A stretch of 55,726 bases of DNA from a virus (IMGVR_UViG_3300017938_000011:1-55726), one strand, 5' to 3'; counted from the first letter of the stretch, positions 37,713 to 47,800 are shown. Numbers and translations: made by a program. Notes: generated by a model not told the origin, from the letters alone.

Positions 37713-39362
37713 TTAGTTTCCTGTTTTCAGTCCGTTGACGATGGTGGCGACATTCGCGCCGGTCGTGTTGTGAATTTCGACCTTGACCGAACTGTCTCGA
37801 TATTGATTGTAGCTGGCCGCGCGTTCCAGATAACGCTGCGTCTCCGCCGGCAGCACGGCGGGATTGTCGCCAGCCCTTTTGAATCGGTTCGCGGCGCCGG
37901 GACCGGCGTTGTAAGCGGCGAGAACTTCGGCGATGTTGCCACCATATTGCCGGTAAAGATCGTTCAAAATCGCTTGGGCAACTTTCTCGTTATAGGCCGG
38001 ATCAGTTAGCCGCGAGGGATCGTACCCGTATTGCCGCGCGGTGCCCGGCATGATCTGGTAACGCCCGATCGCACCTTTCGGACTGATGGCGGTGTCACCG
38101 CTACCTTCCAATTTACGAACCAAACCTAGAAGATCAGATGATGTATGGAGCGCGCGATCGAGAAAACTGCCTTTTTCAATAGTCGGATCAAAGGTGCCGA
38201 GTGGTCCCAGATCGAGCAATGGCTTATCGGAGAAGATGCGACGGCCTCCGGCATCCTCAGTCTTGGGAAGCTTCCCGGTGATCCATGTAGAAAAGTCGTC
38301 GATAACAGTCCCAAATTTTTTGACCGTTTGCTTGAAGTCGTCGCCACCGATATAGCCTGCGAAAGCCTTCAAAGCGTCTCCCGATTCATCGACCCATTTC
38401 TTGAGTTCTGGGACACCAAACAAAGAACTGATGAGTTCCTGGATGCCTTCCGAAAGTTTTTTCAGACCAGGAGCGAGCGGAACGAGACCTTGGATGAACG
38501 TGTTTTTGATGCTCTTGCCGGAGAAATCTATGTACATCGTCAAATCTTGCCACTTCATCAACGTGTCGTCGTCGATTTTCAGCTTCCGCGCGTAGTCGGC
38601 TTGCGTCGCCAGAGTCCTTTCAAATTCCGCGGGCCTAGTCCGTTTCAATCGTTCGAGATCGAACTCCGAGACGCCTTGCAGACGATAGGCTTGGATCGTC
38701 TGAGCGAACAATCTCGGATCGGTCCTGTCGGCGAGTTCCTTTAATTTGCGAAGATAGGAGATGCCGAGTTCTGCGGTATCGCCACCCGGCCGCACACCGA
38801 GACTGAGCAGTCCGACGCTTTTGGTGATGTCGAATCTCGCTCCCGCCACGGCTTCTAAAAAGCCGGGACCGACGAAACGTTCGGTGCCGGTCTGGAACGC
38901 CTCTTGGCCGCCAAATGTCGTTCCCAAGCCAAGCGCGGAGCGGCGGCCAGCAGCGGCGCTGGCGGCGAGGCGGTCGATCCCGAATAAGCCGCCCGCACCG
39001 ATTAAGCCGGAAACTATCCCGGTGATTCCGCTCCAACGAATCAGCGAAATCGTCGCTTCCTTGATGTTCGTCGAGAAATTCTTGGTGTACGTGGACATCT
39101 CGCGCCAGAACCGGGACGACCGTTCCAGATGCGCGTTTGTGGCGTTTTGCTCGGCCGCCGCGATGCGCGCGAGGTCGTTCTGCGCCAGGATGGCGGCGGC
39201 GATCGCCTCGAAGCCCTTCCGCTGCGCCTGGATCTCCTTGGTCGCGGCGGCCCAAGCGCCAGGAGCTTTCTCTAAAGTTTTTTGATATTTTTCATAGAGA
39301 TTTGCAAAATTTTTGAACGCCGCGTCATCGACCTGAACGTCTATTATACTTTTGACGGCCAT
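37713..39362 (-). CDS. Tape measure protein with lytic transglycosylase domain
   Basis: 549 residues, short for a tape measure. Helical N-terminal half (FKNFANLYEKYQKTLEKAPG, AAIAAAILAQNDLARI), a hydrophobic part (ISLIRWSGITGIVSGLIGAG) and a C-terminal SLT domain at about 412-525: LVRKLEGSGDTAISPKGAIG with catalytic Glu, RYQIMPGTARQYGYDPSRL, EVLAAYNAGPGAANRFKRAG. Tape measures set the tail length, and the SLT domain opens peptidoglycan for DNA entry. It follows the chaperone genes, as in other tails. Confidence 0.88.
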   Translation of the reverse strand: MAVKSIIDVQVDDAAFKNFANLYEKYQKTLEKAPGAWAAATKEIQAQRKGFEAIAAAILAQNDLARIAAAEQNATNAHLERSSRFWREMSTYTKNFSTNIKEATISLIRWSGITGIVSGLIGAGGLFGIDRLAASAAAGRRSALGLGTTFGGQEAFQTGTERFVGPGFLEAVAGARFDITKSVGLLSLGVRPGGDTAELGISYLRKLKELADRTDPRLFAQTIQAYRLQGVSEFDLERLKRTRPAEFERTLATQADYARKLKIDDDTLMKWQDLTMYIDFSGKSIKNTFIQGLVPLAPGLKKLSEGIQELISSLFGVPELKKWVDESGDALKAFAGYIGGDDFKQTVKKFGTVIDDFSTWITGKLPKTEDAGGRRIFSDKPLLDLGPLGTFDPTIEKGSFLDRALHTSSDLLGLVRKLEGSGDTAISPKGAIGRYQIMPGTARQYGYDPSRLTDPAYNEKVAQAILNDLYRQYGGNIAEVLAAYNAGPGAANRFKRAGDNPAVLPAETQRYLERAASYNQYRDSSVKVEIHNTTGANVATIVNGLKTGN

Positions 39363-40159
39363 CTAAAGCCCCCGCGCATAACGTTGCCGGAATTGATGGG
39401 CGTCGTCGAAGTCCAGCCCGATCTGCTTGGCGAACTCGCCGAAGCCTTCGTTCGCCACCCAACTCAATGCGGCAGCAATGCAGGTCTGCCTTCCGCGGGC
39501 GCATTCGCAGGATCCGGTTTGTGCGCCGCAGACGCAGACGCCGGTTCGCCAGAACTGGCGGTCGCGGTCGACGTCCCCAAGGAACTCGCGAAGGCCGTAG
39601 CGTTCAATGGCGAGAGTCGCGCGTCCCAAAGGTCCGCCACCGCCTCGAGCATCTGCTTGCGCGGCTCGCGGGGCAATGTGGCAGAAGTCGCAATAAAAAA
39701 AAGGACGGCGTTCTCGACCTCCGCCTTGTCTTCCGAATCGAGCTTCTTCTGCGCGACTGCGACTTCGAGCGGGATGGCGTGCCAGCCTTTTTCTGTTGGA
39801 ACAATCACGTTCGTCAAACGCCTGATTTCCTCGACGAGTCCTTTGTCGACGCCGTCGTCTCCGTCCCAAGCGTTCGACGCCATCGCGATGTTTTTCAAGA
39901 TGCGCATGGCTTTCGCCGGTCCAGCGGTAACGCCGAGACCGAGGCCAAAGCATCCGGAATATGTCTGCGCGAGGATGATCTCGTACTTTTCCAGAACCTC
40001 GCCAGCGAGCGGGACGGAGTGAACCCATGCGATGACCGTCCGCGTCATGACCGGCTTACCGTTCTTCGTTTCTGGCTTTCCGTCAGAGCCGAACTTGGCG
40101 ATTTCCTCACCGTAAATAGGGACTACAAAATTCAGATGCCGGTTGATCTTCAGCCCCAC
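39363..40159 (-). CDS. Candidate frameshift form of the tail assembly chaperone (G-T)
   Basis: A minus-one slip on T TTT TTT (39701-39695) would carry the 231-residue chaperone into the second frame, reading FFYCDFCHIAPRAAQ onward to a long end: TLAIERYGLREFLGD, TGVCVCGAQTGSCECARGRQ, LSWVANEGFGEFAKQIGLDF, AHQFRQRYARGL, stop at 39363 just before the tape-measure ATG. The second frame is open across the entire gene and has no ribosome binding site of its own. G/G-T fusions by frameshift before the tape measure are a general feature of long-tailed phages. Product not proven. Confidence 0.6.
39464..40159 (-). CDS. Tail assembly chaperone, zero-frame form
   Basis: 231 residues from GTG 40159 behind GGGAGAGCGCGC. 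KINRHLNFVVPIYGEEIAKF, MTRTVIAWVHSVPLAGEVLE, ILAQTYSGCFGLGLGVTAGP, NAVLFFIATSATLPREPRKQ. The position between tube and tape measure is the usual chaperone place. The Ala/Pro/Ser-rich end (ASSGEPASASAAHKPDPANA) is low complexity. It overlaps the second frame, as in G/G-T pairs. Confidence 0.65.
   Translation of the reverse strand: MGLKINRHLNFVVPIYGEEIAKFGSDGKPETKNGKPVMTRTVIAWVHSVPLAGEVLEKYEIILAQTYSGCFGLGLGVTAGPAKAMRILKNIAMASNAWDGDDGVDKGLVEEIRRLTNVIVPTEKGWHAIPLEVAVAQKKLDSEDKAEVENAVLFFIATSATLPREPRKQMLEAVADLWDARLSPLNATAFASSLGTSTATASSGEPASASAAHKPDPANAPAEGRPALLPH
39695..39701 (-). other. Candidate -1 slippery site T TTT TTT
   Basis: The zero frame reads GTC CTT TTT TTT ATT, Val-Leu-Phe-Phe-Ile. The seven T form a perfect slippery heptamer; after slipping back the next codon is TAT and the second frame begins YCDFCHIAP. 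I have not folded the RNA, so a stimulating structure is unknown. Confidence 0.55.
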
Positions 40160-40172
40160 GCGCGCTCTCCCG

Positions 40173-40613
40173 TCAGTTGAAGGCGTTGGCGTTGACGTAG
40201 TAGACGCCGCGCAAAGTAATTCCCCACAATGGCGTCGTGCCATTGAAGGTCATTTCGCCGACGCCTTGAATCGCCATGCGATTTAATTGGTAAGGACCAA
40301 GCCCAGATGAGACATCTGGCCATGCCGTCCCATCGCCGATGATCGAGTTGGATTCCATCTGAGACTTATAGGCATCGGAAAGTGATTGAGTCTTCAGCAG
40401 CGAGATGAGGAGGCTCACCGGCATGTATGGCTGCGGCGACTGAACAATATTAGTCATCGTCTCGTGCTGAATCGTCGTCGATCCTTCCAAACGAAGCAGC
40501 AAACCAGCTTTGTCCATGAAGGAAGCCGTGACATTCAGACCAGAGAAATTCGCCCAATTAACTGACGCCTTTAGCAGGTTCAGTTGGCCCTGGTCGATGA
40601 GCGGATTGCCCAT
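40173..40613 (-). CDS. Tail tube protein
   Basis: 146 residues. MGNPLIDQGQLNLLKASVNW, GLNVTASFMDKAGLLLRLEG, TTIQHETMTNIVQSPQPYMP, LWGITLRGVYYVNANAFN. Directly downstream of the sheath gene and upstream of the chaperone, the standard place and size for a myovirus tube subunit. Its family is not certain by sequence alone. Confidence 0.65.
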   Translation of the reverse strand: MGNPLIDQGQLNLLKASVNWANFSGLNVTASFMDKAGLLLRLEGSTTIQHETMTNIVQSPQPYMPVSLLISLLKTQSLSDAYKSQMESNSIIGDGTAWPDVSSGLGPYQLNRMAIQGVGEMTFNGTTPLWGITLRGVYYVNANAFN

Positions 40614-40624
40614 GCTTCAGCTCC

Positions 40625-42265
40625 TCACGTCGTGAAGGACGATACGCTGATGTTCACCGTGATCGATTCGAACCCGATCAGCGGCGTGTAGTCGATCGAG
40701 ATGCCATCGTAGGTCCCGGGCGCGTAGTCGTTCGGGTTCTCCGTGACGTAGCTCGCGAACGGATCGGCGTTGACCACCGTGAAGCCGTCGTAGGTCCCGT
40801 TGTCCAACGCGGCGACGAAGTCCGCGGCGTCGAGCGTCGTCATCTTTACGTTGTTGAGCACGAGTCCATCCGTGATGCCGGTATTCATCGTCGAAACGGC
40901 GACTTGTTGCAGTGTGTTGATCCCGGCTTGATTGTAGTAGATCGGATTCTGCGGATTGTTCGCCGCCTCGATCAGCGCAGCGGTGATGTTCACCGCGAGG
41001 TTAGTCTGCACCCAATCGATCGAATACCAATAGTTGAACGGATTGCCATCGAGCGTATTGCCGCCGATCAGGATGTTCGCCGAGATTCCGCCCGCCGCGC
41101 CGGTGCCGACGAAGTTGACGTTGCCGACGTTGAGTTCTGTGAGCAACGCCGCATTGCCCTCGGTCGGAAACGGTGTCACGCCGACAAGGTAGGACAAGTT
41201 GAGCGGCGTGACTTTGTTGGTCGATGACGGCTTGTAATTCAGCGTCACGCGGAAATCGGAGGCGTGGCTGAACTCAGTCGGCGGGATGCCAGCGGAGGCG
41301 TATTGGCTCTGAACGAGCGTGCCGAGCTGCGTCTCCGCCCCGGTCGCTGCCGGGACGTTGAAGACGATCGCGTCGGTGGCGGTGCCGGGAAGCGCGAGGA
41401 ACCAGCCGTTGTATGCGGCCGGAAGATTGCCGGAGAGCTGGAAATACTCACCCGGAGAGACGCCGTGGTTCGTCGTCGTCACCGCCGTCGCCGTCCCAGA
41501 AGTCTGTGTCAGTCCGGTCAGCGCGTTCGCCGGCCAGACGCCGTAAGCCGGACATTCGATCATGAGATCGACGCACTTGTCCGTGTCGGGATAAAGCTGC
41601 CAATTCTGCAGCGTCGTCGTGACGAAGAAGTAAATCTTCGACGTCGTCGCGTTGAAGTTCGCCAGGAAGGCGAGGAACGAGGCGTTGCCGTCCCAGGATC
41701 GCGGCACGAGGTACGAGTAGAACGTGTTCGGGTTCGCCGCGATCCATGTCGTCAAGAATGCGACGCCAGCACTCGGTTCCCCCGGACCCAACTCGAGGAC
41801 GGTAACGCTCTGTGCGGTGCCTTGCGCGAAGAAGGTCGTCGCCATCGCGACGAGCTCGGCCTGGTTCCGCGGCGTATAGGTGATCGTTCCCGTCGCGGGC
41901 GACGTGCCGCCGTCGGAGGCCAGCTCGTAAGTGAACTGCGACACCGTCGTGGCAGTGGCAAGGACCGTGCCGTTGTAAACCGCCGGAATCGCCCCGGCGA
42001 TCATGGTAAGGAATTGGTCGCCGACCGCGACGCCGTGGTTGACCGACGCCGTTGCCGTCGCGACGCCTCCTGACCACGACAGGTTGGAGATGGCTAGCGG
42101 AGCCGCCAGGATCGGCGTCAGGTCGGAAGGCTGCGTCAGGAGAGACTTCGTGCCCGGGCTCGTGTTCGTCCCGCCTTGCGAGATGAAGGCTCCGGTCTTC
42201 TGCAGCGTCGGTGGTGCCGGGGCAACGAGAACGCTTACGTTGACGGAAACTATCGGATTGCTCAT
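40625..42265 (-). CDS. Tail sheath protein (DUF3383-like) with two inserted beta modules
   Basis: 546 residues. PPTLQKTGAFISQGGTNTSP, NTFYSYLVPRSWDGNASFLA, SKIYFFVTTTLQNW and the end YAPGTYDGISIDYTPLIGFE, SITVNISVSSF match DUF3383-type sheath proteins. Two E1-FCCH-like modules are inserted: residues about 58-130 (VNHGVAVGDQFLTMIAGAIP, AVYNGTVLATATTVSQFTYE) and about 248-318 (TTTNHGVSPGEYFQLSGNLP, AAYNGWFLALPGTATDAIVF). The sheath contracts to drive the tube through the envelope; the inserts should stick out from it. Confidence 0.85.
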   Translation of the reverse strand: MSNPIVSVNVSVLVAPAPPTLQKTGAFISQGGTNTSPGTKSLLTQPSDLTPILAAPLAISNLSWSGGVATATASVNHGVAVGDQFLTMIAGAIPAVYNGTVLATATTVSQFTYELASDGGTSPATGTITYTPRNQAELVAMATTFFAQGTAQSVTVLELGPGEPSAGVAFLTTWIAANPNTFYSYLVPRSWDGNASFLAFLANFNATTSKIYFFVTTTLQNWQLYPDTDKCVDLMIECPAYGVWPANALTGLTQTSGTATAVTTTNHGVSPGEYFQLSGNLPAAYNGWFLALPGTATDAIVFNVPAATGAETQLGTLVQSQYASAGIPPTEFSHASDFRVTLNYKPSSTNKVTPLNLSYLVGVTPFPTEGNAALLTELNVGNVNFVGTGAAGGISANILIGGNTLDGNPFNYWYSIDWVQTNLAVNITAALIEAANNPQNPIYYNQAGINTLQQVAVSTMNTGITDGLVLNNVKMTTLDAADFVAALDNGTYDGFTVVNADPFASYVTENPNDYAPGTYDGISIDYTPLIGFESITVNISVSSFTT

Positions 42266-42280
42266 ACGGCGATTTCCTTC

Positions 42281-42481
42281 TCAGTGACCGCCGACTACGC
42301 TGCGCGGGATGCTGCCGCAGAGCGCGGGAACGATGAATTGGCCGAAATTGGCGAACACGACTGGACCACCGGGATTGCCGACCGCGACCACACTCCCGGC
42401 TCCCAAGTTGATCTGCTCTTGAAATCCGGACGGATTGACCGGCCGGGCCGGGATGGCCAATGGGACGAGACCCTGCGGCAT
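42281..42481 (-). CDS. Small protein before the sheath
   Basis: 66 residues starting MPQGLVPLAIPARPVNPSGF and ending ALCGSIPRSVVGGH, with a beta-type middle (AGSVVAVGNPGGPVVFANFG). It shares the MPQG start and a similar beginning with the next gene upstream, suggesting distant relation. Perhaps a virion decoration or assembly factor. Confidence 0.5.
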   Translation of the reverse strand: MPQGLVPLAIPARPVNPSGFQEQINLGAGSVVAVGNPGGPVVFANFGQFIVPALCGSIPRSVVGGH

Positions 42482-42499
42482 GACGTTTTCCTTCTAAGA

Positions 42500-43438
42500 T
42501 CAACTGGCCGGGATGCCGATGTTGTTCGTGGTCGGCGCTGCGGTCGACAACTGGCCGACCCAGATTTGCGACGAAGACGCCGCGATGGAGTTGGCGCCGA
42601 TCGAGATGCAATTCGGGCTGAGGATGACGTCGCCGTTCGGTGAGCCGAGCGCGTTGGAGATCGCGGCCGTCATCGCCGTGCCAAAGCTGTGAAGCAGACA
42701 ATCATCCAGCCAAAGATAACGATCCATGCCGCCGGATTGGACGAGGACATGGACGTTGCCGGCAAGTCCGTTCCAACACTGGAACGCGCTGGATCGGATG
42801 ATGTTGCGCGGCGATCCGCCGACGATCTCGATCGTGGCGTTCGCGTTGTTGATCCGTTCGATGGTGTCGAGGCCGAAGGTGCAGCCGACGAACAGGTTTT
42901 CGCCCGCGCCGCCGATGGTGAGAGAGCGCATCGCCGCCGCCGCTGCGACGTTGGCGTCGCCGCCGCCGAGGAACTGGACGTTCGAGTAGAAGTTCCGACC
43001 GCCGGCCTCCTCCCAACAAATCGGCGTGGTCGGTGCCGTCAGACTCGACGCGCCGTAACCGTAGAAGGTGCCGAGATTGACGAATGAACAACCCTCCGCT
43101 GTGACGTTGACCAGCGGGCCGAACGCGGTCCATTGAATCTGCGTGAGGCTGTCGGCGACAGAAATTCTGCCTCTGTCGTTGTCGGAGGGAGCGGATAGAC
43201 CGACCAGGGAGACGCCGTTCTTGGCCCAGTTCAGCGTAGCGGATTGGTGCGACGTCCCCATCAGATAGACGACGTCATTATTGTTCGCCACTGCGGCGTT
43301 TTGAGCGGCGGGGAGCGTCGCGAAAGGGAGCTGCGCATTGCCAGGATAGTTGTCGTTCCCGGTCGACTCATTGACGAACCACGAGTTTCCGATGGCGGCA
43401 CTGTTGGTGACCCGGACGGCGATCGGCCCCTGCGGCAT
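42500..43438 (-). CDS. Right-handed beta-helix virion protein
   Basis: 312 residues from ATG 43438 after CAGGAGGGG; a much longer upstream frame is rejected. NDNYPGNAQLPFATLPAAQN, AAVANNNDVVYLMGTSHQSA and later repetitive beta sequence (GGAGENLFVGCTFGLDTIER, NIIRSSAFQCWNGLAGNVHV, LWLDDCLLHSFGTAMTAAIS) give a pectin-lyase-like beta-helix pattern, as in surface virion or spike proteins. Unusual to sit between neck-type genes and the sheath. Confidence 0.65.
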   Translation of the reverse strand: MPQGPIAVRVTNSAAIGNSWFVNESTGNDNYPGNAQLPFATLPAAQNAAVANNNDVVYLMGTSHQSATLNWAKNGVSLVGLSAPSDNDRGRISVADSLTQIQWTAFGPLVNVTAEGCSFVNLGTFYGYGASSLTAPTTPICWEEAGGRNFYSNVQFLGGGDANVAAAAAMRSLTIGGAGENLFVGCTFGLDTIERINNANATIEIVGGSPRNIIRSSAFQCWNGLAGNVHVLVQSGGMDRYLWLDDCLLHSFGTAMTAAISNALGSPNGDVILSPNCISIGANSIAASSSQIWVGQLSTAAPTTNNIGIPAS

Positions 43439-43533
43439 GGTAGCCCCTCCTGATGGCGGCCGGCGGAATTGAGGCCGCGTCGAAGTTCCGATTCCACCTT
43501 CTACAGCAGAACGAGCCTCCGCACTAGCGGGTT

Positions 43534-44565
43534 TCAGGCCGCCTCGTCCGCTTGGCCGTTGATGTAGTAAGTCGGGATCGCGGTCTTGATGATCTTCTGC
43601 GCGACGTCGCGGATGCGACTCTGGTGATACGAGATTTCCCAGGTGAGCGACTTCTTCATGGCGATGGTGCCGAGCTCGGCCTGCGTCCGCTTCTCGTCCT
43701 GCGGAGCAGGCGAGGCGCTCATCAAGCCGAAAATGCCGACATCGGTGCTGTATTGATTGACGCAATCGACGAAATCCATCGCTTCGTCGTTCCTGGTCCC
43801 CCAGAGCGTGATCTTCACCCGTTCGGCGCAAAGCTGATAATGGCTTGATCTCGACCCGATGCGCGGCGCCAGCGCCAGCGGCCGCGTGCTTTCCGGGAAG
43901 ATGTGCACCGCGGCGAACGGCGGCACGATGTTCGGCGGCACGAGGAACGACGGGTAGAGCGTGATCCCGGGGTTGCCGAATCCGTAGGGCGGATCATAGC
44001 CGTTCAGCGCCAGCCAAGCCGGCAGGCTGTTCGAGACGACGACGCTGGAATCATCGAAATCAGAAACGTCGTCGACGAGCTGGTTCTCCATGTCGGGGTA
44101 GACGGCGTTGCCGAAGTAATGAAATAGCGACGCCTGCCGGTAGAAGTTCTTCCGGTTCGAGAACGCGAACCGCTGGCCCTCGAACTCGGCGACGTAGAGC
44201 AGCGTGGGGCCGACCTTGTTAAGGTCCTGGACCTCCTCGAGCGACGTGAAGGTGACCGCGTTCACCGCCAGCGTCTCTGCCTCTTCCTGGCGGACGTCGA
44301 TGGCATAGTGGAGCGATCCGAGCGCCTTGATCTTAGGCAGCGGCATATCGGCGCTGGAAAGCTGCGCCGCGGCGACGATGTTGGCGAGCGTCACGGCGCT
44401 GAGCAGGTCGGCTCTTATCCAAAAAACCCAAGAATCGAGAGGCAGAACGATTTTGGCGTAGAGCGTGAACTCGACGCGCTGCGTCAGTGATATGGTCTCG
44501 ACGCCAGCGGCGAGGTCGCTGGCGAGCGGCGTCTTGGCGGCTGCGGCTTCCTTGGCTGAACTCAT
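43534..44565 (-). CDS. Virion protein upstream of the sheath, 343 residues
   Basis: MSSAKEAAAAKTPLASDLAA begins the protein. LTQRVEFTLYAKIVLPLDSW, PDMENQLVDDVSDFDDSSVV, YGFGNPGITLYPSFLVPPNI, PFAAVHIFPESTRPLALAPR, and the end SLTWEISYHQSRIRDVAQKI with NGQADEAA suggest a structural tail-terminator or connector, but I recognise no family. It is directly upstream of the beta-helix and sheath genes. Confidence 0.55.
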   Translation of the reverse strand: MSSAKEAAAAKTPLASDLAAGVETISLTQRVEFTLYAKIVLPLDSWVFWIRADLLSAVTLANIVAAAQLSSADMPLPKIKALGSLHYAIDVRQEEAETLAVNAVTFTSLEEVQDLNKVGPTLLYVAEFEGQRFAFSNRKNFYRQASLFHYFGNAVYPDMENQLVDDVSDFDDSSVVVSNSLPAWLALNGYDPPYGFGNPGITLYPSFLVPPNIVPPFAAVHIFPESTRPLALAPRIGSRSSHYQLCAERVKITLWGTRNDEAMDFVDCVNQYSTDVGIFGLMSASPAPQDEKRTQAELGTIAMKKSLTWEISYHQSRIRDVAQKIIKTAIPTYYINGQADEAA

Positions 44566-44575
44566 TTTCCGTTCC

Positions 44576-44875
44576 TCATGCCGCGATCAGGTCAGAAGCC
44601 TTGACGAAGAACTTGGTAGCCGGGGACGTCGCGATCACCGCCCCCGTTCCCTGCCATTGATACGTCCATTCCCCAGGGCCGGAAGGCACGAACAGCATGT
44701 AGTAAACGCCGACGCTGGTCCGCACGATGGGAGTGCCGGGACCGTATTCCGTCACGTTGCCCGACGGATCCTCGACGTACAAGATCGTCGTCGTCGGATC
44801 GGCCGGGATGTTGGCGGCCACGTTGTAGAATTTCCCGTTGAGCTGGATCTGCGTGTCGATCTGATACATGTTCAT
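44576..44875 (-). CDS. Small beta-sandwich protein
   Basis: 99 residues from ATG 44875, overlapping the repeat-protein stop (ATGA). MNMYQIDTQIQLNGKFYNVA, PTTTILYVEDPSGNVTEYGP, VRTSVGVYYMLFVPSGPGEW, TYQWQGTGAVIATSPATKFF. The all-beta, Ig-like pattern, with a conserved Gly-Glu-Trp turn, is common in phage virion proteins. Partner of the proline-rich protein by genetic linkage. Confidence 0.55.
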   Translation of the reverse strand: MNMYQIDTQIQLNGKFYNVAANIPADPTTTILYVEDPSGNVTEYGPGTPIVRTSVGVYYMLFVPSGPGEWTYQWQGTGAVIATSPATKFFVKASDLIAA

Positions 44876-47800
44876 GACCGAGGAGCCTTTCCGATGTCGC
44901 TCGCGAATACCACGAAGGACGCGAAATCGCTGGCGACGCAAGTGTCTGGCGCCACCGGCGTGATGTTCGCTGGGTCGAGGTTGACGGCGACTTGATAGGC
45001 CGGATCGGGCGGAACCCACCCGATCAGGACTGTGAGCGGCACGCTCGATCCTAGGAACGGCGGGTTCTGCGGCTGCGGCGCGCTGACGGGGATGGGCAAC
45101 CGCAGCGGTTGATCGGGCTGGTATCCATATCCGAGCCAAGCGATCTCGATCTCCAGCGGCTCTTTTGCGCCAGCGAAGGGAAACGGACCGGATGGAACCG
45201 CCAAGATGCGCTGCTGGATCGGTTCCGGCGCGAGCCAATTCACCAAGACTTCGACGGGAACCTTGGCTCCGACCAGCGGCGGAATGGACACCAGCAGCCC
45301 TGGCGCGGTCGCCCGTCGCGTTTGGACGTCCGGGGCTGGAACGGCCCACCAGGAAAGAACGTCTTGTCCCACGCCCACGCCACGCGGAACGAAGGCCGTC
45401 CTGGGAACGATCTTCGCGGTGATGACTTGGTCCGGCGCGAGAGCCACCCACCAAGACAGGACATCCTGACCAATGGCGGTGCCGCGCGGCAGGAAGGCCG
45501 TTTGCGGGACCACCTTGGGGATGAAGACCTGGTCAGGCGGCGGTATCTGCCACCAAGCCAGGACCGGCAGCGGTACGCTCGACCCGATCGGCGTCTTTTG
45601 CGGCGCGCTCGGCGGCGTCCGTAGCTTCGCCGTCTGCGCCGCAGGCGGCTCAATGGATTGCCACCACACCATGACAGGCGCGGGAACTTGCGACCCGAAC
45701 GGTTGAACGTGAGCACTCGGCGGCGTCAGCGACGGTGCGGTCTGTGGTTGCGGTGATATTGGCGACCACAACGCTTGGATAATCTCCAACGGAGCGCGGG
45801 AACCGGGGAATGGCGGGTTCTGCGGCGTCGGGCCGTTGGGTGGCGTTAATGGTGGCGCTACGATTGGCTGCGGGTCAGGCGGCAGCCAGTTGAGTTGCAC
45901 TTCGTCGGGCAATCTTGCGCCAACCAGATGGGTTGTCGGCGCTGGCCCACTCGGCTCCGTCAGCGACGCACCCACGATTGGTGCCGGATCTGGCGGTAGC
46001 CATGTCAGTAGAACCGGCAACGGCACCTGAGCGCCGCCAGCAAACGGCGGGTTTTGCGGGATCGGCGGCGGGACAGTCTGTACTCTTGCCGGCAAAGGCA
46101 AAATCGGAGGCAACCACGCCAGCAGTTCCGCCTCGCGGAAGTTCGATCCGATCAGCGGCGGGTTCTGCGGCACCGACCGCGGCGGAGAAAGCAATCGCGC
46201 CGCTTGGAACGCGGGAGCGGGCGGCAGCCACGAGGCCAAGATCTCGGTCGAGACTTTCGTCCCGATGGGCGTCGGCGGCGGTGCCGAGCGCGGCGTCAAC
46301 CGTGCCCCGATTTGGAATGGCGGATCCGGCGCGATCCAGGCGTCGAGGACCGCTATCTGCGACGCTGGGGCGAGGACGTAGGCGGGCCCCCTGAGTACGG
46401 CGGACTCTGGCAATTCCACAAAAATCGGCGGTGCATACCAAGAGAGAACTTCTAACGACACCTTGGTGCCAGGGAACGGGATCGGCACTGCCGGTCCCGG
46501 CTGCGGAGGCGTCAATCGCGCGCCAGTTTGTGGCTGCGGGGCGTGAGGCAGCCAAGCAATCTGAATCTCCACCGGAACCTTGGTCCCGGGGAACGGCGGA
46601 TTTTGCACTGCGGGCCCGCTCGGCTCCGTCAGCGAAGCTCCGATTTGGAACATCGGATCGGGCGGCAACCAAGAAATCAAAACTTCGACCGGCACCTTCG
46701 CTCCGACTGGCGGCGGCGGTTGTCCCGCTGGCCCGCTCGGTGGAAGACGCGGCTGGGTTCTGATTGGTTGAGGCGGCGGCGGAATCCAGCCGACGAGAAC
46801 CTCGATCGGAACCTTGGTCCCGATAACGGGCGGGTTCTGCGGAATATTGCTGCTGAGGACGCCGGAAGGCGCCAAATCAATGATGGCTGGCGGCTTCGCC
46901 CATGAGATCAAGATCGGCAACGGGACGCCGATCGACATAACGGCTGGCGGGTTTTGCGGGGCACTTACCGGCGGAGAAAGATTCCGAACCGTCTGGAAGG
47001 CCGGGTCTGGCGGTAGCCACGTTTCCAGGACCGCGCCGAATTGCTGCGATGTTGCCCCCGGGAAGGGCGGGTTCTGCGGCGTGGGTCCGCTCGGCGGTAT
47101 GAGATTGCGCGCGACTTGGAACGCAAAATCGACGCTGGCCGGCGGCGTCTGCCACGAGAAGTTTTCGACCAGCGGCCTCGTGAACGGCGTCACCGGGGCT
47201 TCGATGGGAGGCGATAGCAGCCGAGTAGTTTGGAAAACCGGGTCGGTCGGAAGCCATGAAATCAGGACCGGCAACGGCACGGCGGTCCCGATCGACTGGA
47301 ACGTGGACAACGTCAGATTGGGGCCGGTTTGGAACTGAGGATCGGGCGGAATCCAGTTGATCTGGACCTCAAGCGGAACCCGCGACCCGACCGGAGTAGG
47401 CTGCGGCGCCGACCGCGGGGGCACCAACAAGCGAACGGTTTGGAACGGCGGGTCTGGCGGCAGCCAGGCGTTCTGCACCACGACTTGTTGCGATACGAGA
47501 GGCAGCACGAAGCCCGGAGCCGCCGCCGACGGCGGCAACCCGTTGATCGGGATCGAGACGACCGTGGTCGCCGACCAAGAGTTCAATACCGACTGCGGTA
47601 CTTTGGTCCCGGGAAACGGCGGGTTCTGAGCAAGAGGCGCAGAGATCGGAGGATTGAGAAGCCGCGCTGTTTGGAAGGCCGGATCGGGCGGAATCCAGGC
47701 GACTAAGACGGGCAGCGGCACGCTGCTTCCGATTACGGGCGGATTTTGCGGGGCCGAGATCGGCGGCGTCAGCAGTTCTTGGCAGTACGGCTGCTGGTTG

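Noticed and set aside
42500-43831. Longer N-terminus for the beta-helix protein starting at 43831
   Set aside because: The extra 131 residues overlap the upstream gene in another frame and are Arg/His-rich; ATG 43438 has a strong GGAGG leader.
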